64,000 nt of DNA, taken from NCBI GenBank assembly GCA_036489975.1, contig DASXES010000026.1, forward strand, positions 1 to 64,000, written 5' to 3'. A program made the position numbers and the translations under genes. The notes under the pieces are model-generated. The model saw only the letters and a list, made by a program, of their open reading frames with translations. It was not told where the DNA came from and searched no databases. The DNA is from Roseiarcus sp036489975 (lineage in GTDB: Bacteria > Pseudomonadota > Alphaproteobacteria > Rhizobiales > Beijerinckiaceae). Of the stretch, positions 35,000 through 44,216 are shown one piece after another. Position 1 is the first letter of the stretch, and each line of letters starts with the position of its first letter.

Positions 35000-36811
35000 A
35001 TGGATGAGCGGATGACGACCGACCCGGCAAAACGCGCGACGTCTTTGGCGGCGCTGCTTCCGCTCGTTCGCTACGGACGGCGCTATCTTGGCCGGGCGGC
35101 CGCCGCGCTGGCGGCCCTGGCGATGTCCTCCGCGGCGACCCTCGCGGTGCCATTCGCTCTGCGCTCGATGATCGACTTCGGCTTTTCGAAAGATAGCGGC
35201 GGGACGATCAACGTCTATTTCATGGCCATGGGGGCCCTTGTCGTGGTCATCGCGCTCTCGGCCGCGACCCGCTACTATCTGGTGACTACGCTTGGCGAGC
35301 GCGTGGTTGCCGATTTGAGACGAGACGTGTTCGCGCATTTGTCGCGCCTCGACGCGTCGTTCTATGACGGCGCGCGGACGGGCGAACTCGTATCGCGCCT
35401 CACCGCCGATACGACGCAGATCAAGGCGGCGTTCGGTTCTTCGGCATCGACCGCGCTTCGGAACCTGTTCATGTTCGTGGGCGCGACCGCGCTGATGGTC
35501 TATACTAGCCCGAAACTGTCAGCGTTGGTGCTGGTCGCGATCCCGGTCATCGCCGCGCCGCTCATCGCTTCGGGCCGCGTGGTGCGCAACCGGTCGCGGC
35601 GCGCCCAGGACACCCTGGCCGAAGCGACGGCGTTCGCTTCGGAGAGCCTTGGCGCCACGCGAACCATGCAGGCCTTCGGAGCCGAGAACGCCAGTCAGGC
35701 GCGTTTCGCCGACGAAGTCGAAAGCGCCTATGGCGCGGCGCGCGACGCAGCGGCCACCCGTTCGCTCCTCATTGCGGTTGCTGTGTCGCTCGCCTTCTGC
35801 AGCGTGGTCTTCGTGCTGTGGCTTGGCGCGCGCGACGTCCTGGCGGGTCGCATGAGCGGGGGACTTCTGTCGCAGTTCGTGCTGTTCGCCGTGCTCGCCG
35901 CGACCTCGCTCGGAGAATTGTCGCAAGTGTGGAACGAAGTCTCGGCCGCGGCGGGCTCGGCCGGGCGGATCGCGGAACTGCTGGCGGTCCGCCCACGCAT
36001 CGTCGCGCCAGCCCGGCCTGCGCGCATGCCTTCGCCGCCGTTCGGCGCGATCGAGTTCAGGCGCGTCGCTTTCGCTTATGCGAGCGCGCCCGATATTCGT
36101 GTTCTGGACGACTTGAGCTTTTCGATCGCGCCGGGCGAACGGGTCGCCATCGTCGGCGTCTCCGGGGCCGGCAAGTCGACCCTATTCCAGCTCATCATGC
36201 GCTTTTACGACGTCGAAGACGGGCAGGTCCTTGTCGACGGGGTCGACGTGAAGACGGTCGATCCCGAGGATCTGCGCAAGCGCATTGCTCCGGTGCCGCA
36301 GGAGGCCGCGATCTTCGGCGCGACGGTCGCCGAGAATATCGCCTATGGCCGCGCTGACGTCAGCGAGTCCGCGATCGAGGCGGCTGCGCGGCGCGCGGCG
36401 GCGGACGGGTTTATCCGTGGGCTCGTCATGGGTTACGGGACCCAGCTCGGCGAGCGCGGCGTGACGCTGTCCGGCGGGCAGAGGCAGCGCCTCGCGATCG
36501 CGCGGGCCATTCTCAAGGATGCGCCGATCCTGCTGCTTGACGAGGCGACGTCGGCGCTGGACGCGGAGAATGAGGCGCTGGTGCAAGGCGCGCTCGACGA
36601 CGTGATGACCGGGCGCACGACGCTGGTGATCGCGCATCGGCTTGCCACAGTGCTGAAGGCGGACCGCATTCTGGTGATGGAGGCGGGCCGCATCGTCGAG
36701 GAGGGCGATCACGCCTCGCTCGTAGCGCGCAACGGCGTCTATGCCCGCCTGGCGCGGCTCCAGTTCGAATCCGGCGCGGCCGCGCTTAGCGAAGTGAACG
36801 CGGCGGGCTGA
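35000..36811 (+). CDS. ABC transporter, fused permease and ATPase
   Basis: A 603-residue half-transporter of the MsbA/BmrA-like exporter type. Residues about 25-310 form six membrane helices (AAAALAALAMSSAATLAVPF, then a TRYYLVTTLGERVVADLRRD coupling region). The ATPase domain has Walker A GVSGAGKST near 386, the signature TLSGGQRQRLAIARA near 488, Walker B ILLLDEATSALD near 511 and H-loop IAHRLAT near 545. It would work as a homodimer exporting lipid or drug. An ATG at 35012 is an alternative start. No transport partner is adjacent. Confidence 0.92.
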   Translation: MDERMTTDPAKRATSLAALLPLVRYGRRYLGRAAAALAALAMSSAATLAVPFALRSMIDFGFSKDSGGTINVYFMAMGALVVVIALSAATRYYLVTTLGERVVADLRRDVFAHLSRLDASFYDGARTGELVSRLTADTTQIKAAFGSSASTALRNLFMFVGATALMVYTSPKLSALVLVAIPVIAAPLIASGRVVRNRSRRAQDTLAEATAFASESLGATRTMQAFGAENASQARFADEVESAYGAARDAAATRSLLIAVAVSLAFCSVVFVLWLGARDVLAGRMSGGLLSQFVLFAVLAATSLGELSQVWNEVSAAAGSAGRIAELLAVRPRIVAPARPARMPSPPFGAIEFRRVAFAYASAPDIRVLDDLSFSIAPGERVAIVGVSGAGKSTLFQLIMRFYDVEDGQVLVDGVDVKTVDPEDLRKRIAPVPQEAAIFGATVAENIAYGRADVSESAIEAAARRAAADGFIRGLVMGYGTQLGERGVTLSGGQRQRLAIARAILKDAPILLLDEATSALDAENEALVQGALDDVMTGRTTLVIAHRLATVLKADRILVMEAGRIVEEGDHASLVARNGVYARLARLQFESGAAALSEVNAAG

Positions 36812-36933
36812 CGCTGCGGCGCTTTTTGCGGTCGACGGGCGCTGCTTTTATGGTAGAGGTTCCCGCCCGCGGGTGTTGGCCGCGAAGGCGTTGGAGGCGC
36901 CCACAACGCGGCGCGTTATTCAGGCGGAGCAAG

Positions 36934-37887
36934 GTGACGGGTCGATCGACATTGGTGGCGCGCAGGGCCGCCGCCGGGGGTAGCGAGGCGGTTGCCCGGC
37001 CGTGGGATGGGGTCGTCGACCATCTTGTCCTGCTCAAGCCACGGGTCATGTCGCTCGTCGTCTTCACCGGCGCGGTCGGTTTTGCCCTTGCGCCGGCCCC
37101 GATCGACTGGATGAAGCTCATTGCGACGCTGTCGGCGATGGCGGCGGGCGCAGGCGCTTGCGGCGCGCTCAACATGTGGTGGGACGCCGACATCGACGCC
37201 AATATGGCGCGCACCGCGATGCGGCCGATTCCGCGCGGGGTCGTGCCTCCGATCGAGGCGCTGGCGATCGGCATTCTGCTTGCCGTTGTGTCGGTGGTGG
37301 GCCTCGCGATCCAGGTGAACGTGCTGGCGGCGGCGCTGCTGGCGCTGACTATCGCCATCTACGTTCCGCTCTATACTATGGTTCTCAAGCGCTCGACGCC
37401 GCTCAACATCGTCATCGGCGGCGCCGCCGGCGCGCTGCCGCCGGTCATCGGCTGGGCCGCAGCGACAAACAGCGTCTCGGCCGGCCCGATCGCTATGTTC
37501 CTCATCACTTTCCTGTGGACGCCGCCGCATTTCTGGGCGCTGGCGCTCTGCCGCAGCGGCGACTACGAGCGGGTCGGGGTGCCGATGTTGCCCAATGTCG
37601 TGGGTCCCGTTAAGACCTGTCGGCAGATCGTGGCCTATTCAGTTCTGCTCGTTCCGGCCTCCCTTGGACCGCTGCTGATACCTGGAGTGGGTTTCCTCTA
37701 CGGGGCGGTCGCAATCGCCGCGAACGCGGGGTTCCTTTGGCGCGCGCTCGCCCTCTATCGCTTGCGGGAAGGCGAGGAATCCGCGCGGCGCAAGGCGGCA
37801 ATGGCCCTATTCGGCTTCTCGATTCTCTACTTGTTCGTCCTGTTCGCGGCGATGCTCGCCGAGGCCATTCTGCGGGGGCGCGTTTAA
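36934..37887 (+). CDS. ctaB: Protoheme IX farnesyltransferase (heme O synthase)
   Basis: Adds a farnesyl group to protoheme to make heme O. The GTG at 36934 lies just after GGAG and gives 317 residues; the frame is open further, but that part is not protein-like. The prenyltransferase motif N-x3-D-x3-D is seen in LNMWWDADIDANMARTAMRP, the second region in TFLWTPPHFWALALCRSGDY, and about nine membrane helices are predicted by eye. It is the first gene of a cluster with a micro-protein, DUF420 and a heme-copper-like subunit. The heme could also serve the bo3 oxidase at the window end. Confidence 0.96.
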   Translation: MTGRSTLVARRAAAGGSEAVARPWDGVVDHLVLLKPRVMSLVVFTGAVGFALAPAPIDWMKLIATLSAMAAGAGACGALNMWWDADIDANMARTAMRPIPRGVVPPIEALAIGILLAVVSVVGLAIQVNVLAAALLALTIAIYVPLYTMVLKRSTPLNIVIGGAAGALPPVIGWAAATNSVSAGPIAMFLITFLWTPPHFWALALCRSGDYERVGVPMLPNVVGPVKTCRQIVAYSVLLVPASLGPLLIPGVGFLYGAVAIAANAGFLWRALALYRLREGEESARRKAAMALFGFSILYLFVLFAAMLAEAILRGRV

Positions 37888-37956
37888 CCCTTGCGGCTCA
37901 GATGCGGCGGTCGCCTAAGTGCGAAGCCGGATATCGGGCCGCCCAACGAAGTTAAC

Positions 37957-38061
37957 ATGCCAGAGCTTGACCCAAAAATTAAGCGACGCAACTGGATCGT
38001 GCTGATCGTCCTCGTGGCTGTGGCGCTGGCGGTCTATGTCAGCTTCATGCTGAAGATCTGA
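37957..38061 (+). CDS. 34-residue membrane micro-protein (CoxF-like position)
   Basis: A short gene that lies between ctaB and the DUF420 gene in a 192-base space. The product MPELDPKIKRRNWIVLIVLV, followed by AVALAVYVSFMLKI, has a charged N-terminus and a single C-terminal membrane helix. Small proteins of this size and place, between ctaB and ctaG, are called CoxF in Hyphomicrobiales cytochrome oxidase operons, and they are needed by some oxidases. The reading frame fits exactly between its neighbours. Its ribosome binding site is weak, so the call rests on composition and position. Confidence 0.72.
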   Translation: MPELDPKIKRRNWIVLIVLVAVALAVYVSFMLKI

Positions 38062-38079
38062 CCTACGGTTGCCCCTGAC

Positions 38080-38514
38080 ATGAACGTCATTCGCGAACTG
38101 CCGCATGTGCTCGCAATCATCAATGCGGCGACCATCGTCGTTCTCTTGCGCGCCTATAGCCTCATCCGCGCCCGCGATCGCGAGGGGCACCGGCGCACGA
38201 TGTTTGTCGCGATCGGCCTCGGCGTCGCGTTTCTCGTGGTCTATCTCGTCTATCACGCCTTCTCGGGTCTGGCGAAATTCGGCGGCTATGGCCCGATCCG
38301 GCCAATCTACTTCACGCTTCTCGCCGTCCATGTGGCGATGGCCTTCGTCGTTGCGGTGCTTGTGCCGGTGACTTTCTACAACGCGCTCCGGCAGCGGTTC
38401 GCTACGCATAAGCGTTTCGCCCGGATCGCCCTGCCGCTGTGGCTCTTTGTCGCGGTTTCCGGCCTCGTTGTGTATGTGATGGCGGTCCATCTCTATCCGA
38501 TGAACGCCAGTTGA
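38080..38514 (+). CDS. DUF420 membrane protein (CtaM-like)
   Basis: A 144-residue membrane protein with four helices. It begins RELPHVLAIINAATIVVLLR, with conserved His and Asn, and has RTMFVAIGLGVAFLVVYLVY, then HAFSGLAKFGG, ending GLVVYVMAVHLYPMN. Family members such as Bacillus/Staphylococcus CtaM take part in maturing heme-copper quinol oxidases. It is 18 bases downstream of the micro-protein gene and 16 bases upstream of the heme-copper-like gene. The local context supports an assembly role for the latter. Confidence 0.88.
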   Translation: MNVIRELPHVLAIINAATIVVLLRAYSLIRARDREGHRRTMFVAIGLGVAFLVVYLVYHAFSGLAKFGGYGPIRPIYFTLLAVHVAMAFVVAVLVPVTFYNALRQRFATHKRFARIALPLWLFVAVSGLVVYVMAVHLYPMNAS

Positions 38515-38530
38515 CCGTTTCGAAGTTGCA

Positions 38531-39940
38531 ATGACGCAAGCCGCGCAAACGACGCTTCCCTCTCTCGATCGCGCGCGTTTCCGCGCCGGCGCGCGGGGCG
38601 CCGTTCAGCGCGAACTTAACGGATGGGCCTGGCTGGCGGTGGGAGCGCTCGCGGTTGCCGGCGTGTTCGCGCTCCTGCTCGCGCTCTCGCGCATTCCCGG
38701 CATGGAGAAGACGCCGTTCTGGCCGATCGACTTCTTCTACAAGGGCCTCGTCATCCACGTCATTTTCTCGCTGGTCATCTGGCTGCAAGGCATATTCGCC
38801 TTCCTCGTCAGCGTCGCGACGCTGAAGCTGGCCGGCGACGGCGTGCGCGCCGCGCCCCTCGGGCGGATCGGGCAGGGCGCGGTTCTCCTGGCGTTTCCCT
38901 GCCTGTTCGCGCCGGCCTTTCTCGACGCCACCCAGCCGGTGCTCACCAACTACATTCCGATCATTCGTCATCCCGCCTACGACCTAGGGCTTTTGGCGCT
39001 CGCCCTGGGGGTGCTGGCGCCGGTCGTTCGCCTTCTGATCAACCTGCCGGGCCGGCTCGCGTCGGCTTCGCCGCTCTCGGTCGCGATGGCGCTTGGCGGT
39101 TTCGTCTACGTTCTTGCGCTGATCTGTTTCGGGGTCGCCGGAACGCTGCTCGCTGACAGAGGCGAGCTGGCGTCGCGCGACGAATTATTCTGGGGCGGCG
39201 GACATGTGCTGCAATTTGTCTACGCGACGCTGATGGTGACGAACTGGTGGATCCTGGCGCGCATGAGCCTCGGCGAAAAGGCGGTCGACAGCCGCGCGTT
39301 TCTCGCCTCGGTCGTCCTCATCGCGCTCATCGCGATCGCGGCGCCGGCGTTCTACGCGGCTTTCGCTCCCTTCTCCGACCATCAGCGTGAAGCTTTCCGG
39401 TTTCTGCAATTCGGCATCGCCGCGCCGACGCTCCTCTTCGCGGCCTCTCTCGTCGTCCGCGCCCGCCGTTTGCAGGCCCCGTGGCCATGGCGCGATCCGG
39501 CCTTTTTCGCGCTCGCGACTTCGCTCGCCTTGTTCGCGCTCGGCGGCGTCATGGGCTTCCTCATCGACCGCTCGGACACCCGGACCCCGGCGCACTACCA
39601 CGCCGTCATCACCGCGGTCAGCGTGTCGAGCGCCGGAATGCTGCTCACCTTCGGTCTTAAGGAACTGGGTAAGCCGGCAGCGCCGCCACGCCTGACTCGC
39701 CTTCTTCTCGGCCTCTACGGCGGCGGTCAGTTCGTCGCCTCGATCGCCATGTTCATCGCCGGGGGCTACGGGGCATTGCGCAAAACCCCGGCCGGCGCCG
39801 GATCGCTCGACGCTGGCGCCGCCGCCGGAATGGCGGTGCACGGAATTGCTTCGATCTTCACCATTCTGGGCGGAGCGATTTTTGTCATCGTCGCCATCCG
39901 TGCTTTGTGGCGGGCGAGTCCCGCGCGCTCGGCGGCCTGA
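38531..39940 (+). CDS. Divergent heme-copper oxidase subunit I-like protein
   Basis: A 469-residue membrane protein with about 12 helices. Histidines fall near where heme-copper oxidases keep their ligands: H76 (GLVIHVIFSLVIW), H225 (FWGGGHVLQFVYA), H284 (FSDHQ) and H355/H357 (TPAHYHAVITAVS). The position after H284 is Gln, where canonical enzymes have a second His. The residue four after H225 is Phe, not the Tyr that cross-links in oxygen-reducing members. So it may be a nitric-oxide-reductase-like or non-canonical member. ctaB, a micro-protein and a DUF420 protein precede it on the same strand. No subunit II or III is next to it. Confidence 0.8.
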   Translation: MTQAAQTTLPSLDRARFRAGARGAVQRELNGWAWLAVGALAVAGVFALLLALSRIPGMEKTPFWPIDFFYKGLVIHVIFSLVIWLQGIFAFLVSVATLKLAGDGVRAAPLGRIGQGAVLLAFPCLFAPAFLDATQPVLTNYIPIIRHPAYDLGLLALALGVLAPVVRLLINLPGRLASASPLSVAMALGGFVYVLALICFGVAGTLLADRGELASRDELFWGGGHVLQFVYATLMVTNWWILARMSLGEKAVDSRAFLASVVLIALIAIAAPAFYAAFAPFSDHQREAFRFLQFGIAAPTLLFAASLVVRARRLQAPWPWRDPAFFALATSLALFALGGVMGFLIDRSDTRTPAHYHAVITAVSVSSAGMLLTFGLKELGKPAAPPRLTRLLLGLYGGGQFVASIAMFIAGGYGALRKTPAGAGSLDAGAAAGMAVHGIASIFTILGGAIFVIVAIRALWRASPARSAA

Positions 39941-39965
39941 GCCCAAGGGGGCGACTTCGCCAGGT

Positions 39966-40002
39966 GGCTCGCGCTCAGGGCTGCCTTTAGTCGGCGCGAG
40001 CC
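39966..40002. repeat. Inverted repeat between convergent genes
   Basis: GGCTCGCG and CGCGAGCC (39966-39973 and 39995-40002) form an 8-bp stem with a 21-base loop after the heme-copper-like gene and before the convergent jacalin-like gene end. No T-run follows. It may be a weak transcription stop for either strand. Confidence 0.35.
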
Positions 40003-40057
40003 ATACGAGTGACCCGTGACGAACCGCTGTATCGGCACGGGCTGGCGGGAGCGGGAC

Positions 40058-42232
40058 TCAGGTCAGCGGAAGCGGGGGCGCATATTCGCCCGGCCGGAAC
40101 GGTCCCTCGGGGCCCGACTCGAGCCTCGCTATCTCCCCGGCGAAATCGCCCCGCTGGTGGTTGCCCCAGCGACCCCGATATCCCAGCCATGCGGCATCCT
40201 TGAAGTTCAGGGTTGCTCCAGGCGGTATAGGAGAAAAGCCGGCGCCGCCCCATAGATAGATTTCGATCGTTCCCTGGCGCTGGTCGAACCGGTAGGCGTT
40301 CTCCTTGCAATAATCATGCGTGCCCATCGGCCGGTTGTAGACGCCGGCTTTCGCGTAAGCCTCGTGATCGCCGTTGGCGAGATGCACCAGCACCTGGCGG
40401 CCGGAGAATTCGGTGTTGCCGTCGCCGGGCTTGAAATTGTCCTGGTCGCCATGATGGTCGTACATCACGCCGGCGACCACCTCGTTTTGCGGGTTTGCGA
40501 AGTCGACCCCGGCAAGCTTCACCTTCACATGCTCCCAATCGGACACATGGTTGCCCCAGCTCGTGCTGGCGACGGTCTTGCCCTGGTTGTAGTTGAACAG
40601 CCACCAGTAGACGATGTCGAGTCGCCCCGCGGCGCCCTCGACCACGACCGCGTAGGTGGCGAGTTGCGCGGGATTGGCCGGCGGCCCCCCTTTGAACCAG
40701 TCCTGCGTGTCGGAAGGCTGGTTGAGATCGGCGCGGGTGCGCAGGAAAGCCATCGTGTTGGTGTTCGCATTCGCCGCGGCGAGCAATGTCGCCTGCTTGG
40801 CGAGGACGTTGCGGTCCAGCGGGCCGTCGTAGAAGGTCTTGAGCGCGGCGACCATCGGATCCACGGCGCTCTGCATGATCATGTGCGGCAAAAAGGCGTC
40901 GATCGTCGTCTGCCAGTAGACCTCGTCGACGTTCAGCATGTAGATGGGCGCGTATTTGCGCGCAAGCGCGTCGATGAGCGCCGCTTTGTTGGTCGACGGC
41001 TTGATCCCGGCGATCGGCCCGTAGACCGACCCGTCGCCCTCATCGACGCTGAACTTGGCTTCGAAAGTGGCGTCGCCGAACACCGAGATCGTAAGCGTCG
41101 CAGCGCCGTCATAGGCGCAGTATCCGTTGACCTCGCCCGACCTGACCTGCACGACCCGATTATGGCTCGTGTTCATCCCGTGCCTGTTTCCGCCCTGGTC
41201 GATCACCTCGATCGCGGCCTTGCCGTCGATCGCCACGGCGCCATTCGCATAGGCGCATGTCCACGGCGAATAGTTGCGCAGGCTGACGGCGGAAGGGGCG
41301 TCGTTGGTGGCGTGGAAGGCGATCGCGTTGATGAAATTGTCGGGATTGACCCAGGCGTGGAAGCCAACGAACTGTGCGCCTAATATCGGAGGCGTGAGGA
41401 TGTCGTCGATGCCGGTCGGCCCCGCCTTGAAAGTCGCTCCCGTGCTGGTGGTGAATTCGATCCGCCGCAGGCTTCCGTAGCCGTATCCGCTGCTCGAGAA
41501 CGACAGCGACGTCAGCGTTTCGCCCTCTGCGAACGTGTAGGTCGTCAGCGCATATTCGACGTCGTCGATCCCGCCGGCGCTCTTGACCGTGCCGTCGCGC
41601 AATTCCATCCGGATTCCACGCACCTTGTCGCCATCCGCGCGCACCGAGAAGACGCGCGCGACGGAGGTTTCGGACGCGAGATCCACCTCGCTTCCGGCGG
41701 CCGCCTGATTGCCGACCGAGCGCGTCGCAAACCACGGCCGGCGGACCACCGGTTCGGGTGGCGGCAAGCGAACGATCAAAGCGAGCGCGTTGATGAAATT
41801 GTCGGAGTTGACCCAGGCGTGGAATCCCACCAGCTCGGCGCCCTCGACCGCGAGCGAGGCTTCGTGGTCGAAGCCGCCGGCCCCGGCGTCGAACGTCTTT
41901 TTCAGCGACGTCTGGAACTCGATCTGGCGCAGGCTGCCGTGACCGTATCCCGAATCCCTGAGCCGCGCGCTGACGAGGATTTCGCCCGAAGCGAAGCGAT
42001 ATTCGGTGAGCGTATATTTGCCGTCGTCGTATCCGCCCGCCTGCTTGAACGAGCCGTCGCTGAGCTCCATCCGGACGCCGCGCACCTTGTCGCCATCCCA
42101 GCGGACGCCGATGAAGGTCGCGACCGCTTTGTCCGAGGTAAGCAAAACCTCTGATTTGCCGGCCGCCTTGTTGCCGATTGACGCGGTTTCCTGGGGGGCG
42201 GAAAAAAGGCTTTGAGTGTCAACGGCTAGCAT
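40058..42232 (-). CDS. Jacalin-like lectin (two repeats) plus Vps62-like protein
   Basis: A 724-residue protein without signal peptide; GAGGAGG at 42241-42247 lies 8 bases before the ATG. Two about-140-residue repeats lie at residues 18-155 and 172-310. Each carries GDKVRG-RMEL, DG, then SGYG-GSLR-IEF, and ends GFHAWVN-DNFINA. This is the beta-prism layout of jacalin-related lectins. A beta-rich linker (312-400) follows. Residues about 425-715 match the Vps62/DUF946-like domain: YAPIYMLNVDEVYWQTT, WWLFNYNQGKT, WGNHVSDWEHVKVKL, YDHHGDQDNF and LVHLANGDHEAYA. Such lectin plus Vps62 proteins are typical of fungi and plants and rare in bacteria. It stands alone, with no toxin or secretion partner recognised. 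Confidence 0.85.
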   Translation of the reverse strand: MLAVDTQSLFSAPQETASIGNKAAGKSEVLLTSDKAVATFIGVRWDGDKVRGVRMELSDGSFKQAGGYDDGKYTLTEYRFASGEILVSARLRDSGYGHGSLRQIEFQTSLKKTFDAGAGGFDHEASLAVEGAELVGFHAWVNSDNFINALALIVRLPPPEPVVRRPWFATRSVGNQAAAGSEVDLASETSVARVFSVRADGDKVRGIRMELRDGTVKSAGGIDDVEYALTTYTFAEGETLTSLSFSSSGYGYGSLRRIEFTTSTGATFKAGPTGIDDILTPPILGAQFVGFHAWVNPDNFINAIAFHATNDAPSAVSLRNYSPWTCAYANGAVAIDGKAAIEVIDQGGNRHGMNTSHNRVVQVRSGEVNGYCAYDGAATLTISVFGDATFEAKFSVDEGDGSVYGPIAGIKPSTNKAALIDALARKYAPIYMLNVDEVYWQTTIDAFLPHMIMQSAVDPMVAALKTFYDGPLDRNVLAKQATLLAAANANTNTMAFLRTRADLNQPSDTQDWFKGGPPANPAQLATYAVVVEGAAGRLDIVYWWLFNYNQGKTVASTSWGNHVSDWEHVKVKLAGVDFANPQNEVVAGVMYDHHGDQDNFKPGDGNTEFSGRQVLVHLANGDHEAYAKAGVYNRPMGTHDYCKENAYRFDQRQGTIEIYLWGGAGFSPIPPGATLNFKDAAWLGYRGRWGNHQRGDFAGEIARLESGPEGPFRPGEYAPPLPLT

Positions 42233-42501
42233 AGGGACGACCTCCTCGTTGACCGCCGTTGGGCGACGGCGGAATTGGCTGATTGTTTGAAGAAATGCGT
42301 AATGCCCAGGCCGGCGAATTATGCGGAGCCGGGGCTGGACGAGGCTTTAAACTCGCCAGTGGGAATTAATGTATATTTGGGCTGTATTTTCTGGCGATAG
42401 ACAGAAAGGGCTAGACATACCGGGCCGGAAATGGCGCGGACGCCCGCTGCGTCCAAATTCAGAAGACCCGGGAGATGGTTACCGCCGCGGCCCGCCCATA
42501 A

Positions 42502-44004
42502 TCACCGCGAGGTCCGCGGAAGCCACCGCCACCTGGGGTGGGCGCGTCGGCGGAGGGAGCCAGGAGACCCGCGCCTTGGCGCGGGCGCCGCGCCCTGGTC
42601 GCCGAAAAGGTCGTAGGTTTGCCCGAGATAGTCGCTCGGCCCTGTCGCGTCTGCGACCGCTCTGCCTCCGGGATTGCCCGCTGTCGGCGCCGATGCGGCC
42701 CCGGCGGGAGGATTGGCGGCGATCTGCTCCTGGAGCGTCTTGAGATCGGCGGACGCCGCATCCGCTGCAGCAGTGGCCTGCGGCGAGGGCGGGAGCGGCA
42801 CCGACAGTTGGTCGCTGGATGCCGCTGGCGCCGATGATGACGAGACGCCCTGCGCGACCGGCAGACGTGGGGACGGCGTCACAACGCGCTCATGGACAGG
42901 AGGCTGCGCGGGCGAGGGGGCCGCGGCGGGAGCGACCGTCTGAGGCGAGGTTTGCGCTGGAGCGGTCGTCAGGGGCGCCCCCAGCCGCGCAACCTCGGCA
43001 AGGGTCTGCGAGGAAGGCGCCCGTGTTTCGCTGACTTCCGCCGACGCCGGCTTTGAATTCGCGGCCGGGGGAGCCGTATTCGGCTCGATCTGCACAGTCG
43101 CGGTCATGCCGGCGACAAGCTTGACGCCCTCCGGAACCTCGTCGATGTGAATGCGGACCGGCACCCGCTGGGCGAGGCGCACGAAGGTGAAGATCGGATT
43201 GACCGAGGCGAGACCGGAAGCATCCGGCGTCGAATTCGGGACGTTGATGCCGCGGGCGAGCCCTTGAACCCTGCCGCGGAGCAGCGGGGTGTACCCCATG
43301 AGTTTGATCGTCGCGGCGTCCCCTTCATGGATCCGGCTCAGCGCCGTCTCCTCGAAATAGGCGTCGACCCAGTAGGAATCGGAGTTCACCACCGAAAGCT
43401 GCAGGGACCCAACCTCGGCATAGTTGCCAAGCTGGGCGGAAAGATTGGTGACATAGCCATTGACGGGAGAGCGCACCCGCGTGCGCTGGTAATTGACTCG
43501 GGCCAGCTCAAGATTCGCGAGCGCCGTCTGGTAGGCCGCCTCTGCGGTCGCCGCCTGGCTGATATAGGTCTGCCGTTCCTCCATCGTGACTGCGACGTCG
43601 TTGAGGTGGAGCCGGCGGGACATTTCCGCGTTCGCGTTGTCGGCGACCGCCTTCGCCTGCTCGACCGCCGCCTGCGCCTGCCGGACGGCGATCGAATAAT
43701 TCCTCGGGTCAATCAGCATTAAAAGTTCGCCCTTGTGGACGAACTGGTTGTCCGCGATCGGCAATTTCACGATCTCGCCGGCGACCTGAGGGGCGATTTT
43801 CACCACGTAAGCGCGGACCGCGCCGTCGCGGGTCCAGGGCGTTCCCATGTAATATTGCCAGGCGCCCCAGCCGGCCGCGGCCGCGGCGCAAACGATGATC
43901 GCCGTGATCAGAAACGGAAGGACGTGCAGAGACGACAGAACCGGCCGGCTCTTGATCGCCTGCGCGACTCCTACGTCACTGGCTTTCAACTCGACGCCAG
44001 ACAT
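42502..44004 (-). CDS. HlyD/EmrA-type membrane-fusion protein, long tail
   Basis: The periplasmic adaptor of an aromatic-acid-type efflux system, 500 residues from the ATG at 44004. It has one N-terminal helix (VLPFLITAIIVCAAAAAGWG), a lipoyl-like half (GELLMLIDPRNYSIAVRQAQ), a long coiled coil (AVEQAKAVADNANAEMSRRL), and the return segment RTRVRSPVNGYVTNLSAQLG. From residue about 345 a Pro/Ala/Ser-rich tail of about 150 residues runs to the stop. Adaptors of this family usually end earlier, so the tail is odd. Its start abuts the DUF1656 stop by one base. Confidence 0.9.
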   Translation of the reverse strand: MSGVELKASDVGVAQAIKSRPVLSSLHVLPFLITAIIVCAAAAAGWGAWQYYMGTPWTRDGAVRAYVVKIAPQVAGEIVKLPIADNQFVHKGELLMLIDPRNYSIAVRQAQAAVEQAKAVADNANAEMSRRLHLNDVAVTMEERQTYISQAATAEAAYQTALANLELARVNYQRTRVRSPVNGYVTNLSAQLGNYAEVGSLQLSVVNSDSYWVDAYFEETALSRIHEGDAATIKLMGYTPLLRGRVQGLARGINVPNSTPDASGLASVNPIFTFVRLAQRVPVRIHIDEVPEGVKLVAGMTATVQIEPNTAPPAANSKPASAEVSETRAPSSQTLAEVARLGAPLTTAPAQTSPQTVAPAAAPSPAQPPVHERVVTPSPRLPVAQGVSSSSAPAASSDQLSVPLPPSPQATAAADAASADLKTLQEQIAANPPAGAASAPTAGNPGGRAVADATGPSDYLGQTYDLFGDQGAAPAPRRGSPGSLRRRAHPRWRWLPRTSR

Positions 44005-44216
44005 CAGGAACCCCAGCGGGCGATCACGACGATGATCGACGAGGCGATGATAACATAGAGCGCAATCTCGAACAGGGCGGGATGCCATACGTACTCGGCA
44101 AGTCCGAAGCGATCGCCCACTCGCCTTAGGACGAGGTAAATGATCCAGGCGACAGCGAGGATCAGAGTAATCGGCGCGACATAAAGCCCAAACAGGTTGA
44201 TTTCGTTAAATCTCAT
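44004..44216 (-). CDS. DUF1656 small membrane protein of efflux operon
   Basis: A 70-residue protein with two membrane helices. The sequence FNEINLFGLYVAPITLILAV, then AWIIYLVLRR, and RFGLAEYVWHPALFEIALYV fits DUF1656. Members sit between FUSC-type pumps and their HlyD adaptors in aromatic-acid efflux operons (AaeX-like). The order here (FUSC, DUF1656, HlyD) and the overlaps (4 bases upstream, 1 base downstream) confirm it as a working part of this operon. Confidence 0.93.
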   Translation of the reverse strand: MRFNEINLFGLYVAPITLILAVAWIIYLVLRRVGDRFGLAEYVWHPALFEIALYVIIASSIIVVIARWGS

